Position numbers and translations under genes: made by a program
The notes under the pieces: generated by a model
Database searches by the model: none
What the model saw: the letters and a program-made list of their open reading frames with translations, nothing else
What the model was told of the DNA's origin: nothing
From: JAIQFL01 sp035295745
Lineage (GTDB): Bacteria; Acidobacteriota; Terriglobia; Bryobacterales; Bryobacteraceae
Reading direction: 5' to 3'
NCBI GenBank assembly: GCA_035295745.1
Contig: DATGIL010000023.1
Coordinates: 62,001-126,000 of the forward strand
DNA length: 64,000 nt
Shown here: positions 25,148 to 34,934 of the stretch, in pieces
Position numbering within the stretch: position 1 is the stretch's first letter
Layout of the letters: every line of letters begins with the position of its first letter

Positions 25148-27445
25148 TCATCGTGTGAACTGTACCTGTACGTCTCGTTCCGACGCGCGGCCGTGATCGT
25201 CGATCACTCGAATCAGGTGCGCGCCCTCGCTTGCGGGGCTCCACGCGAGCGCGCCATTCTTTATCGCGGACTTGCCGATCAATGCCGCGCCGTCGAACCA
25301 GAAGACGTCTCGCACATCTGCCGCGACTCCCGCTTCCAAGGCGATCACGCTATCCGGCCGCGAGCGTCGCAGTGTGTAGATCACGCTGCGCGGCGGTGAC
25401 GCGATCCGCGGGGATTCGGTGCTGTCCTCCGCCGTGCATGCGGGCAGCGCCGGCGGCGTGCGCCTCGGCATTCCCGCCTCACGAAAGAGCTTCAACATGT
25501 CGGAACTCCAATACTCGTACACTTCGAAGCGCATTGTGTCCGGCAGATACGGCGGACATGCGGGACGGCCCGTAGCCACATCGATCGCCACGGCCCGGTG
25601 AAGTTGGCTCACGCGAATCGGCGACTTGCCGGGGATGTACCAAGTCGAAACGGTGTGCGGGCACCAGACGTTGGGCAGGTCGCCGCTATCGGCGCAAACC
25701 TGCACGCGGCTGACTCCGGCTGGGGGCTTCCATTCGGGCACCAGATCGCTGGCACGCTCCAGATTCAAAGCGTCCGTGATGCGGAAGAATAGCGGCGCTG
25801 CCGCATCCACGCCGATGTAGCTGGGGTTGCCGCGTCCCGAAAAATCACCGATCCAGACCACGAGCACGTATCGTCCCACTACGCCCGCTGACCAGGCATC
25901 GCGAAAGCCCCACGAGGTTCCCGTCTTCCACGCCACCGGCCAGCGAGTGCGCACGGGCAGCGCGCCCTCTTCGTCCGGACGGGGATTGCGGCGCAACATA
26001 TCGAGCGTGATGAATGCCGCTTCCGGACTCAACATGCGCGGACCTTCGCGAGCCGGCGGCGACTGCGGAACTGCGCGCAACGGCTGCAACACGCCTTGAT
26101 TCGCCAGCATCCCGTAGAGCGCCGCCAACTCCTCCATACTGACTTCCACGCCGCCCAGCGCCAGCGCGAGCCCGTAGTACGATTCCGATTTCAGGCCGCG
26201 CACGCCAGCGCTCTCCAGAAATCCGTACAGGCTCGGCTGCTTCAATTGCATCGCCACCCACACCGCGGGAATGTTTCGGCTGCGGATCAGCGCCTCTTCC
26301 GCGGGAATCGGCCCGATGAAGCGGCCATCAAAATTTTCAGGCGTGAAAGGGCCGAACGAGGTCGGTGTGTCGCGCAGGATAGTACGCGGATGCAACACGC
26401 CTTGATCGAGCGCCAGCCCGTATACGAACGGCTTGAGTGCCGATCCCGGAGACCGCTTCGCCAATACACCATCCACCTGGCCATCGATCGCCTGATTCCA
26501 GTAGTCGGCGGACCCCACCCATGCCTTCACCTGCATGCCCGATGTATCCACCAGCAATGCCGACACATTACGAATCCCGCGATCTCCGTATTCCCCGATG
26601 TACCGTTGGATCTGCCGCTCCATCAGGCTCTGCAGACCCGCATCGAGGGTCGTATCGATGCGCGACGACCGTCCCACCGATTCGGCCAGCAGGGCATCTA
26701 CGAAGTGCGGTGCGCGCCACGGCAACGGCACAGTGGTTCCGGGCAGCATGGGCGACTCCAGTTGGCGCCGCTCCATTTCGTCGGTGCGATGACGCGCCAT
26801 CCACGACACTGCGAGGCGCCTGCGAGCCTTGAGAAGATGCTCGGGAGCCACGCCGCGTCCTGCGCGCGCCGCCGGACTCTGCGGAATCACGGCCAGAGTA
26901 ACTGCTTCCGACAGCCCCACACGATCGGGCGATTTTCCGAAATAGATCCGCGACGCCGTGCCCACTCCCTGCACGTTGCCGCCGAAGGGTGCCAGATTCA
27001 GATACGCCTCCAGCAGATCGCGCTTGGAGTAGCGCGCCTCGAGCCAGAGCGCCGCCGCGATCTGTCGCAGCTTGCCTGCGGTTGTCCGCGTCCTGAGCCC
27101 GTAGAGCAGGCGCGCCAACTGCATGGTGAGAGTAGATCCGCCCTGTCTCCCCCCTCCGCGCCACGTGCGCACGCCTGCGCGCAGCAGCGCTGCCGGATTC
27201 ACCCCCGCGTGCCAGTAGAACCAACGATCCTCCTTGAGCAGGAGCGTCTCCACCAGAACCGGCGACATCTGGGAGAGCGGCGTCCAGATGCGGTACTGAT
27301 CGTCCGCCGCCAGCGTGACGCGCAGCAATTCGCCGTCCGCCGACCACACCGTGGTCGACAGTGGCACGCGATCCGCAAGCGAGGCGTGAGGCCACAAACG
27401 CAAAACGGCCAGGAGCGCGAGGATCGCCGCAATCGTCTGCTTCAT
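25148..27445 (-). CDS. pbpC: Penicillin-binding protein 1C (bifunctional transglycosylase/transpeptidase)
   Basis: 765 residues. It has an N-terminal membrane anchor (IAAILALLAVLRLWPHAS). The glycosyltransferase domain GT51 has catalytic Glu in LLLKEDRWFYWH plus GGSTLTMQLARL and EAYLNLAPFG. The transpeptidase domain has the Ser-x-x-Lys motif SPGSALKPF, the SRN motif in IRSRNIPAVW and KTGTSWGF. The C-terminal segment (from about 570, CPPYLPDTMRFEVYEY onward) is the BiPBP_C domain typical of PbpC. Its ATG overlaps the stop of the alpha-2-macroglobulin gene (ATGA), the classic pairing in which both are thought to guard and repair the periplasm after attack. Confidence 0.95.
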   Translation of the reverse strand: MKQTIAAILALLAVLRLWPHASLADRVPLSTTVWSADGELLRVTLAADDQYRIWTPLSQMSPVLVETLLLKEDRWFYWHAGVNPAALLRAGVRTWRGGGRQGGSTLTMQLARLLYGLRTRTTAGKLRQIAAALWLEARYSKRDLLEAYLNLAPFGGNVQGVGTASRIYFGKSPDRVGLSEAVTLAVIPQSPAARAGRGVAPEHLLKARRRLAVSWMARHRTDEMERRQLESPMLPGTTVPLPWRAPHFVDALLAESVGRSSRIDTTLDAGLQSLMERQIQRYIGEYGDRGIRNVSALLVDTSGMQVKAWVGSADYWNQAIDGQVDGVLAKRSPGSALKPFVYGLALDQGVLHPRTILRDTPTSFGPFTPENFDGRFIGPIPAEEALIRSRNIPAVWVAMQLKQPSLYGFLESAGVRGLKSESYYGLALALGGVEVSMEELAALYGMLANQGVLQPLRAVPQSPPAREGPRMLSPEAAFITLDMLRRNPRPDEEGALPVRTRWPVAWKTGTSWGFRDAWSAGVVGRYVLVVWIGDFSGRGNPSYIGVDAAAPLFFRITDALNLERASDLVPEWKPPAGVSRVQVCADSGDLPNVWCPHTVSTWYIPGKSPIRVSQLHRAVAIDVATGRPACPPYLPDTMRFEVYEYWSSDMLKLFREAGMPRRTPPALPACTAEDSTESPRIASPPRSVIYTLRRSRPDSVIALEAGVAADVRDVFWFDGAALIGKSAIKNGALAWSPASEGAHLIRVIDDHGRASERDVQVQFTR

Positions 27446-30400
27446 GGCTTCACGATTTCGAGCTTGCCGGCCAGACTCAATCCGGAGATCTTCCGGTTGT
27501 ACATGCCCTCGGCGAATGCAGGCGGCGACTGGTATACGCCCGCATTGGTGGCGCGCAAACGGTACACGAAAGCGCTGGCTTCCTTACCGATGTCGCCATA
27601 CATCACGAGGCGGTCGTCGCGGACGTCAACATGTTGCGGCGTCCAGTTGGACTTGTCGGGCAGCCCGATCGGCAGACCGCCCACTCCGCGCGCGGATGAA
27701 GCGGGGTCGGCTGCGGGCGAACTGCTATCCGCCGCCGGCTGCAATTCCAGCACGGCCTCGGTGCCGCCAGGCAGCAGGTCCACTACTGCGATCTGCGAAA
27801 GGCCGGTGCGATTCATCGCCCTCACCCGCACGCGCGCCAGGAACTCCTGCCCGACCCTTACCTGCGTGATCACGTTGCCTTGCAGATCGAGAAATTCGTG
27901 GATCACCTCCACGCCTTCGTTGACACCGGCCGCGGGTAGCACACGATCGAATCCCGACTGCTCCAGGCTGTAATACGCGGGCAGCGATCCCGTCTTGCTG
28001 AATCGCACCTTCGCGGCCGCTGCCGATACATCGGACTTAGGCATGGCGCCCGACGGCAGTGTCAAGGCGCGTTCCTTGCCATCGCCCGCGATTTCGCCGA
28101 TCGCCAGTTTTCCTTCGGCGCCCGCCGCCTTGGCGTAAGCGTCCAGGGCCATCAGCGTCCAGGAAGCCGACAGTGAGTTAATGCGATTGTCCGTGATTGC
28201 CCGGCCCACGTCTTCCAGTACCGTGGGCGGGACCGCGCCCAGTCGCGACGGAAAGTGTCGCGACAACAGATAGAGCAACTGCGCGTCATGAACTACCCTG
28301 TCGTAGTAACTGTCCTCGTCGAAGGATTTCTTCGCCCTCGACCAGGGCACTCCGGCGATCACCCTGTCGGCGTCGCCATTCCGCTGCATCAGGCGGTAGG
28401 TGGCGGCCAGCCAGCCCGCTGCGAGATCCTCCTGCCAGACCGCCAGCGGGTAGCGATGTGTCAACTCCTGTTCCACGTTATTCAGAGCGCTTGTCGAATT
28501 GACGCCCTGCCGGGCCAGCAGATAGACCGCGTACGCACGCCATCGAGCCGCGGGCAGCGTGGGTGCCGGAGTGCTCGCGAAGCGCGTGAGCCATTCGTTG
28601 AGGCTGGCTTGCATGGCCGCGGGAATCTTCTGCCCGCGATCCTTGGCTTCGAGCAGGAATTGGGCTGCGTAGATGGTGGGAAACTCGGCCGTCTCGGGTG
28701 ACGATGCCCACAGCCCGAAGCCGCCCTTCTGATTTTGGCGGCTTTGCAGCACGGCGAAGGTCACTGCCGGCGATGTCGCCGACGAGGCGGCGATCCGGCT
28801 GCGGACCGCCCCGAATTCAGGCCGCGACATCATCAGCAGGGTCGATACGCCCTTGCTCACCAGTTGCTCGGTGCAGATGTACGGGTAATCGTCCAACCAT
28901 GAGATTAAGCTCGGGCCCCAAACCAGCGGCACCGACGACACCGATGCCTCCACACGGCGCTTCTCGTTGTACATCTGCCGCGTGACGGGCACGTCCGTAC
29001 CCGAGCCTTCGAACCGACCCAGGTTCAACTGGGTGCGATACGCAACGGCTGGCCTGACGCTCACGCTCTCCTCGATGTGCGCCTCCGCGTTGCCTCTTCT
29101 CGCAATGAACTTGAGCGTTGCGGGTCCCAACACCGCATTCGCCTTGAAATGGAAAATGCCGACGCCTTCCTTCTTATCGGGAACCTGGAGATCGACGCTC
29201 GCCGGACCCTGCGCGGTAAGACCGGGGCTCACCTGTGCTTCGAGCCGGACCGGACCCTTCGCCCCCACAGCGTTGTTGAAGACGCCGACGCTGACCTCGA
29301 AGATGTCACTTGGCGCCACCATGGACGGCACATTCGGCGTCATGATGAAGCTGCCCTTTACCTCCGCGGAATTAGCGGCAGTCCCCACCCGCTTGGGACT
29401 CACCGCAATCACCACCACGCGCAGCTTGCCGTTGAAATAATCGGGCACCGGATAGCGGAATTCGTATCCCGCGGGTCCCGCATCGACGATTCCGGACCAA
29501 AACGCGACCGGAGCCTTGCGTTTTTTCGCGAACGGATTGAGGTGGCGCGCGAAACCGCTCTCGGCATCGCCACCGGGCGCCGCCGACGCCAGGAATCGCT
29601 GGAACTCCGGCAGAATCAGGTCGAGAATCTGGCTGGTGTCGACCTCCAACCTCCGCTTTTGGAAAAAGTAGCGGAGCGGGTCGGGATTCTTGTAGCGCGC
29701 CACCTGCAGAATACCTTCATCCACGGCCAGCAGCGCCACCCGTGACGCTTCCGCGGGCACCACGCGCATGTTCAGTGTAGTGCCCGGCCTGATCTCGCTG
29801 GGCATCGTGAGTTGCAACGGCTCCGTCCGCGCCGTCAGGCTCGCCGCAAACGGCGCCACACCGTAAGACAGAGGGCTGAGAAAAATCTCGTCGGAGGACG
29901 GATCGCGCACGAACTCCACTCCCACATACCCATTGCCTTCGAAATCCTTGGGCAGCACGATTTTCTGAACTGAACTCGTGGTCGAAGTCTTGAACCACTG
30001 ATGCTGCAATACGCGATCGCGCTCGATGGTAATCAGCCCCGCCCCCGTATACGGTGCGCGGATGCTGACTTCGATCGTATCGCCGCCTGCATACGCCGGC
30101 TTATCGAGCTGGATCTGCAGTTCGGCATCGCGATCGAGAGAACCTGTCAGATTGGCATCGCCCGCCACCCGGTAGCTGAGTTGATTCAACTCTTCGCCAT
30201 TTTCATCGCGCAGCATCAGGAGGAAGTCGCCGGGCTCCTGCGTCGGCAGCGGGAAATTCGTGCCTCCTGCCGCGATGCGCACCTTGCGGCTGTTGCGAAC
30301 GATTTCCTTGCGCCGCGAGACGTATTTGTACGTCTGATTGCTCTGTTGGGTGAGCACGGAAACGAACTTCCGCTGTACCCACTCCAGGGTGAGATTCCCG

Positions 30401-33309
30401 GCAGCCACTGGCGTGAGCTGCTGATTGACCGCTAACCAGTTGGATTGGCGTGCGCTCCCGCGGCCGACGAAACTCAGGTCTCCATCGGGCTTCACTCCCA
30501 CCAGGAAGGCCGCGTCGGAAACAATCGCGCTATTCTGTGCCGCGACATTGCGCCCACCTTCGGCCTCGTACGCCCGCGCCAGGAGATTCAAACGGTACGC
30601 TCGCCCCGTGAATCGCCCCAGATCGAGCTTGAACGTCGCGACGCCCTTGTCGTCGGTGACGGTATCGGCGAGGGCTTCGTGAAAGGGCTCGCTCAACGAC
30701 TCGCCGGCCTCGAAGCGGTGCTCCGGATAGCGCGCAAACACTGGTAGAACCGCGCTCAAATCCATCTCGCCGTCCACCCGGCGGTTGCTGGCCGGATCTC
30801 CGAACAGATGCGCTACGGTGACGCTCGGCTTCACGTCGCTGGACGTGAGCCAGCCTTCCGCCGGCTTGTCACTCAGGTCGAGCCGCACCTTCATTCGGTC
30901 TGGCTCGAACTCCTGCACGCGGAAATTCGTGCTGCCCAGCAGTTCCTGGTCTTTCTCGCTTTTCACCAGGTACGCGTCTGCCTGGTAGGTGCCGGTGGGA
31001 GCGGCCGTCTGGCTGGTGAACGCCACGTCCTCGAACGCCGCGGCCGAGAGCTGGATCGGGTTGCGGCTGATTACCGTACCTCGCGGATCGGTGATCACCA
31101 CCGCGAGGGGAAGGCCCGCCAGTGACGATTTCCAGTCGGCCGTTCTTACGATCATTCCGAGATGCGCCGTTTCCCCAGGCCGGTAAATGCCGCGATCAGT
31201 AAACAGGTAGGCCGATAACTGCTGCACCGATTTCGCATTCTCCACCCCGCCCGTGTCGAAGCGTGACACGTCGAGAGCACGGCCTTGCGTCTGGAACGGC
31301 ATGAACGAAAAATCGGAGTCCTTTTGCGCCAGAATCATCAGCGGCGACTTCTCCCTCTTGAGAGAGGGGATCTTGGGAAGCTTGGCGCGCCCCCCGTTCT
31401 CGGTGGTCGCCGCCGCCATCGCTGCCTGCCCATTGCGCCCCACCACTTCCACCCGCACTCCGTCCACAGGGAGACCGGTGCGCAGGGACTGCACGAAGAC
31501 ATCGCCCGTACCGTCCTTCGCCTGCTTTACGATGAAGCCCAGATCCGTCACCAGGATCAGGCGCGTGTCCTCGAATGCGGACGTCTCGTTCTCATCCGGA
31601 CTGGTGTTCGGCTCGGTGTTGGCATCGTTCTGGTCTGTCGGCGCCTCCGCGCGCGCAGGCGCCTCGCGGATCCGCAGCAGAAACAGACCGCGTCCCTGAG
31701 CCTTTCCTTGCAAATATTGGCCAAGGTCGATACTGTCGTAGGTCGGCTTGCCGGCCTCCTGGTTGTAGTCTCGAACTTCAATGACCCGCTCCACTACCGT
31801 GTCCGCAAGATCGGGAGAGACGTACGGCTTGCTGAACTCGCTCATCACCGGAGCGATGTGCTGAATCTGGTTCGGCAGCACGCGCCCGACCTCGATCTCC
31901 ACGTGTTCGAGATCGCGCACCAGGAACCCCACCTTTTTGTCTCCCGCGAGCGAGAGAAGGGCGCCTTTCCCCAGGAACGTCAGAGCCCTCGGATAAGGAT
32001 CCACTACAAAGGTGGCGAGAAATGGTTTGCTGGAGATGTATCCTCCGGTGCCCTCCACGCCTTCATCCACCTGTATGTACAGATAGCGACCCACCACGGC
32101 GCGAAAACGGAATCCGTGCGTCGTGTTTCCGCCCTCTTCGGTAGGAACGTAGGTGAGGGGCACGCGCGTGGAGAGCGCCAGGATGTCCTTGCCCACCTCG
32201 TCGGCGTCGTCCCATTTGTGCCAGGTCGTGTCGTCTTTCGCTTGTTTTGGATGCCTTTCCGGTAGAAGGTATGCTGATACTTTGCCCGCCAGCGCCTTCT
32301 CGGCAACCGGTGAGGAACTCGTGATCGTCAGAATCTGCTCCGGCTCGAAGCGCGCGTTGTCCACTACCGTCATACTGAAGCTGGAGAAGCGCAGGCTGGT
32401 CCGGCCGGGAATGGTCACCGCCGCTTCCAGCCGGTCTTTCGTCTCGTTTCCGCCGCGCGCCGCGCGAACACCTCTGTCGATGCGCAACGTGATCTGCGTA
32501 TCGTCGCGAGGCAGCCCCAAAGGCGCCGAATGGACATGCGCCGCCAGCTTGAACTTGTCATAGACCACGGTGTAGTTGCGGCTGTCGGGCTTGAGTCCCA
32601 GGTATTCGGCATCCTTGGCAAACACCAGCGAGACCTTCTGCTCGAACTGTTGCGTATCTACCGGATGGCTGAACTGCACGGTCGCCACCAGCTTCTTCAA
32701 GTTGGGATCCACCGGGTCCTGGTAAAACTGGCTCTCCGCGATCTTGGCCGAGAATGGCTGGGTTTTGAAATCGAAGCTGGCTTCGTCGATTTCCACTCCG
32801 CGCGCGAAGAGTCCCTTACGCGCGAAGCTCACCGTAAACGCGCCGTCTACCGGCCAGTCGCTCTTCGGCGTAAACTGCAGAGTCTGATCGTCTACCCAGA
32901 ACCACGTGCCGGCGAATTTCGGCGAGATGCCGACCCCGGTGTTGACGGCCTTTTCCACCTGTTGGAGCGGCGCGGCCGATTCTTGGAAATTCACCACCAG
33001 CGGTCGGATCGAAGCAATGCCGTTGTCCCCGTAACGCGTCAGGGCGGGGGCTGTCACAGTATAGGCGACGTAGTGCGGAACCGGGCGGTTCTTGTACCAG
33101 ATCCAGGCTCCAGCCACGCTGCACACCGCAAACACCGCAATCGCGGCACGCTTCCAGTCGGACGCCAGATAACGAGCGCCGCCCGTGGTCTTTCTTCCGA
33201 TCCACCCCGGCCAGGACGGCGGCTTCCAATCCCATCGCCCGATGATTGGCTCGCTGACTCGGCCGACGCCAATCCGGATCTTTCCCCGTATACGATCGAA
33301 TTTGGGCAC
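27442..33309 (-). CDS. Bacterial alpha-2-macroglobulin with thioester motif
   Basis: 1955 residues. It is a periplasmic protease trap that springs shut on an attacking protease and binds it through a thioester. A cytoplasmic N-terminus is followed by one membrane helix (about 54-70, AAIAVFAVCSVAGAWIWY), so it is membrane-anchored rather than a lipoprotein. MG domains follow (for example TDRGIYRPGETAHLGMIVRT). The bait-region and A2M core contain DYPYICTEQLVSKG at about residue 1480; the CxEQ motif is the intact thioester site. The TED helices follow (GGFGLWASSPETAEFPTIYA). The start is GTG 33309 with a weak ribosome binding site. It is operonic with pbpC. Confidence 0.93.
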   Translation of the reverse strand: MPKFDRIRGKIRIGVGRVSEPIIGRWDWKPPSWPGWIGRKTTGGARYLASDWKRAAIAVFAVCSVAGAWIWYKNRPVPHYVAYTVTAPALTRYGDNGIASIRPLVVNFQESAAPLQQVEKAVNTGVGISPKFAGTWFWVDDQTLQFTPKSDWPVDGAFTVSFARKGLFARGVEIDEASFDFKTQPFSAKIAESQFYQDPVDPNLKKLVATVQFSHPVDTQQFEQKVSLVFAKDAEYLGLKPDSRNYTVVYDKFKLAAHVHSAPLGLPRDDTQITLRIDRGVRAARGGNETKDRLEAAVTIPGRTSLRFSSFSMTVVDNARFEPEQILTITSSSPVAEKALAGKVSAYLLPERHPKQAKDDTTWHKWDDADEVGKDILALSTRVPLTYVPTEEGGNTTHGFRFRAVVGRYLYIQVDEGVEGTGGYISSKPFLATFVVDPYPRALTFLGKGALLSLAGDKKVGFLVRDLEHVEIEVGRVLPNQIQHIAPVMSEFSKPYVSPDLADTVVERVIEVRDYNQEAGKPTYDSIDLGQYLQGKAQGRGLFLLRIREAPARAEAPTDQNDANTEPNTSPDENETSAFEDTRLILVTDLGFIVKQAKDGTGDVFVQSLRTGLPVDGVRVEVVGRNGQAAMAAATTENGGRAKLPKIPSLKREKSPLMILAQKDSDFSFMPFQTQGRALDVSRFDTGGVENAKSVQQLSAYLFTDRGIYRPGETAHLGMIVRTADWKSSLAGLPLAVVITDPRGTVISRNPIQLSAAAFEDVAFTSQTAAPTGTYQADAYLVKSEKDQELLGSTNFRVQEFEPDRMKVRLDLSDKPAEGWLTSSDVKPSVTVAHLFGDPASNRRVDGEMDLSAVLPVFARYPEHRFEAGESLSEPFHEALADTVTDDKGVATFKLDLGRFTGRAYRLNLLARAYEAEGGRNVAAQNSAIVSDAAFLVGVKPDGDLSFVGRGSARQSNWLAVNQQLTPVAAGNLTLEWVQRKFVSVLTQQSNQTYKYVSRRKEIVRNSRKVRIAAGGTNFPLPTQEPGDFLLMLRDENGEELNQLSYRVAGDANLTGSLDRDAELQIQLDKPAYAGGDTIEVSIRAPYTGAGLITIERDRVLQHQWFKTSTTSSVQKIVLPKDFEGNGYVGVEFVRDPSSDEIFLSPLSYGVAPFAASLTARTEPLQLTMPSEIRPGTTLNMRVVPAEASRVALLAVDEGILQVARYKNPDPLRYFFQKRRLEVDTSQILDLILPEFQRFLASAAPGGDAESGFARHLNPFAKKRKAPVAFWSGIVDAGPAGYEFRYPVPDYFNGKLRVVVIAVSPKRVGTAANSAEVKGSFIMTPNVPSMVAPSDIFEVSVGVFNNAVGAKGPVRLEAQVSPGLTAQGPASVDLQVPDKKEGVGIFHFKANAVLGPATLKFIARRGNAEAHIEESVSVRPAVAYRTQLNLGRFEGSGTDVPVTRQMYNEKRRVEASVSSVPLVWGPSLISWLDDYPYICTEQLVSKGVSTLLMMSRPEFGAVRSRIAASSATSPAVTFAVLQSRQNQKGGFGLWASSPETAEFPTIYAAQFLLEAKDRGQKIPAAMQASLNEWLTRFASTPAPTLPAARWRAYAVYLLARQGVNSTSALNNVEQELTHRYPLAVWQEDLAAGWLAATYRLMQRNGDADRVIAGVPWSRAKKSFDEDSYYDRVVHDAQLLYLLSRHFPSRLGAVPPTVLEDVGRAITDNRINSLSASWTLMALDAYAKAAGAEGKLAIGEIAGDGKERALTLPSGAMPKSDVSAAAAKVRFSKTGSLPAYYSLEQSGFDRVLPAAGVNEGVEVIHEFLDLQGNVITQVRVGQEFLARVRVRAMNRTGLSQIAVVDLLPGGTEAVLELQPAADSSSPAADPASSARGVGGLPIGLPDKSNWTPQHVDVRDDRLVMYGDIGKEASAFVYRLRATNAGVYQSPPAFAEGMYNRKISGLSLAGKLEIVKP

Positions 33310-33451
33310 GTTGATCTAGGCATTGTACGTGAATTAAAGACAATGCCCTCCTGTCGATTAACGACGGGCAGGGGCTATGCTTATTCGCGAAGGTACTTTC
33401 GGCCGAGTCCTATCCGGAATGGTGTCAGAGCGCCACCGATGGGTAAGGTTT

Positions 33452-33468
33452 CGCACAGTCTCTGTGCG
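33452..33468. promoter_or_regulatory. Perfect palindrome upstream of the efflux operon
   Basis: CGCACAG-TCT-CTGTGCG lies in the 323-base gap between the divergent alpha-2-macroglobulin and adaptor genes, about 165 bases before the adaptor ATG. It is followed by ACGTACGT. It could be a regulator site for the pump operon or a hairpin. A TATAAAAT box at about 33552-33559 may be a -10 element for the operon, but no matching -35 is visible. The rest of the gap shows nothing else. Confidence 0.3.
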
Positions 33469-33632
33469 TAGACGTACGTTTCGAGCCCAAAAGAACTAAC
33501 GGTGGATGGCCCGTATGGGTGTGTAACGGCCGGTCTCCCGCATCCCGCCCCTATAAAATGAATTAGCGGAACTCTGTGCCTCGGTCGAAATGCCTCGCGA
33601 GCGCGGAGAGCCATTCCATCGGGTTAAGCGAA

Positions 33633-34934
33633 ATGAACGAGGAAACTCCCCAAAAGACCGGTCACCCCACGATTATCGTTCCGCCAGAAGCGAAGCTACC
33701 GAAGCCGAAGCCGGCGCAGCCGAAGAAGTCCGCCTACCGGTGGCTTTGGCTGCCGATTCTCGCTTTATTGGCCGCTGGCGCCTGGTATCTCTGGCCGAAA
33801 GGCTCTACGCCTTCAACCTCAGCGGACGGGGCCGCAAAAGGCGGCAAGAAAGGCGGTGGCGGCGCCGTTCCGGTAGTCGCTACCAAGGCACATCGCGGCA
33901 ACATCGGCGTATACATCACCGGACTGGGCTCCGTGGTTCCCATCGCCACTGTCGCCGTCAAAAGCCGGGTCGACGGGCAGTTGATGAAGGTCCACTACAA
34001 GGAAGGCGACATGGTTCATGCGGGCGATCTGCTGGCGGAGATCGACCCACGCCCATATCAGGTTCAGTTGGAACAGTTCGAGGGCCAGATGGCGCGCGAT
34101 CAGGCCACACTCGACAATGCCAAGGTGGACCTGGACCGCTACCAGAAGTTGTTGGCACAAAATGCCATTCCGGAGCAGCAGCTCGCTACCCAGAAGGCCA
34201 CGGTCGCGCAGCAGGAAGGCGTTGTGAAGAGCGACCAGGGACAGATCGACAGCGCGAAGCTTAACCTGATTTACTGCAGCATCAAGGCCGAGATCACCGG
34301 AAGGGTGGGGCTGCGCCTCGTGGACCCCGGTAATATCGTGCACGCCAGCGATACCAACGGACTCGTGGTGATTACCCAGATTCAACCCATCAGTGTGATT
34401 TTTACGGTGGCGGAAGACGATCTCCCGGTCGTGCTTCGCAAGCTTGGCCAGGGGCAACACCTGCGGGCCGAGGTTTACGACCGGGCCAACACCGGGAAGA
34501 TCGGCACAGGAACCTTGGAGACGGTGGACAATCAAATCGACCCTAGTACGGGCTCGCTTCGCCTGCGCGCCAATTTCGACAACAGCAGCAATCAGCTCTT
34601 CCCCAACCAGTTCGTGAATGTGCGACTGCTCGTGGAGGAAAAGCAAAATGTCGTTCTGGTCTCGCCGGCCGTAATCCAGCGAACTTCCGACACGACCTAC
34701 GTCTACGTCGTGAAGGAGGACCACACCGCTACCGTCCGCCCAATCAAAGAGGGCGTCACCGAGGGCGACAGCACCGAAATCACCAGTGGACTGAATGACG
34801 GTGACGTAATCGTCATGACCGGTGTCGACAAGTTGCAGGAAGGGACCCCGGTAACCGTGCAATTCGCCGACGGACAGCCTGGAGGCGCCCCCGCGTCCAA
34901 AGCCGGCGACAAAAGCGGAGGGAAGAAGAAGTGA
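33633..34934 (+). CDS. RND efflux periplasmic adaptor (MdtA-like)
   Basis: 433 residues. It links inner-membrane RND pumps to an outer membrane channel. A membrane anchor (about 32-50, WLWLPILALLAAGAWYLW) is followed by a lipoyl-like half (TVAVKSRVDGQLMKVHYKEG), an alpha-hairpin (about 135-200, with LDRYQKLLAQNAIPEQQLAT), the second lipoyl half (AEITGRVGLRLVDPGNIVHA), beta-barrel and membrane-proximal domains (YVYVVKEDHTATVRPIKEG). ATG 33633 is preferred to GTG 33576 because the basic, Pro-rich tail then directly precedes the anchor. It overlaps the first pump by 4 bases (GTGA), so it leads a four-gene efflux operon. Confidence 0.92.
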   Translation: MNEETPQKTGHPTIIVPPEAKLPKPKPAQPKKSAYRWLWLPILALLAAGAWYLWPKGSTPSTSADGAAKGGKKGGGGAVPVVATKAHRGNIGVYITGLGSVVPIATVAVKSRVDGQLMKVHYKEGDMVHAGDLLAEIDPRPYQVQLEQFEGQMARDQATLDNAKVDLDRYQKLLAQNAIPEQQLATQKATVAQQEGVVKSDQGQIDSAKLNLIYCSIKAEITGRVGLRLVDPGNIVHASDTNGLVVITQIQPISVIFTVAEDDLPVVLRKLGQGQHLRAEVYDRANTGKIGTGTLETVDNQIDPSTGSLRLRANFDNSSNQLFPNQFVNVRLLVEEKQNVVLVSPAVIQRTSDTTYVYVVKEDHTATVRPIKEGVTEGDSTEITSGLNDGDVIVMTGVDKLQEGTPVTVQFADGQPGGAPASKAGDKSGGKKK

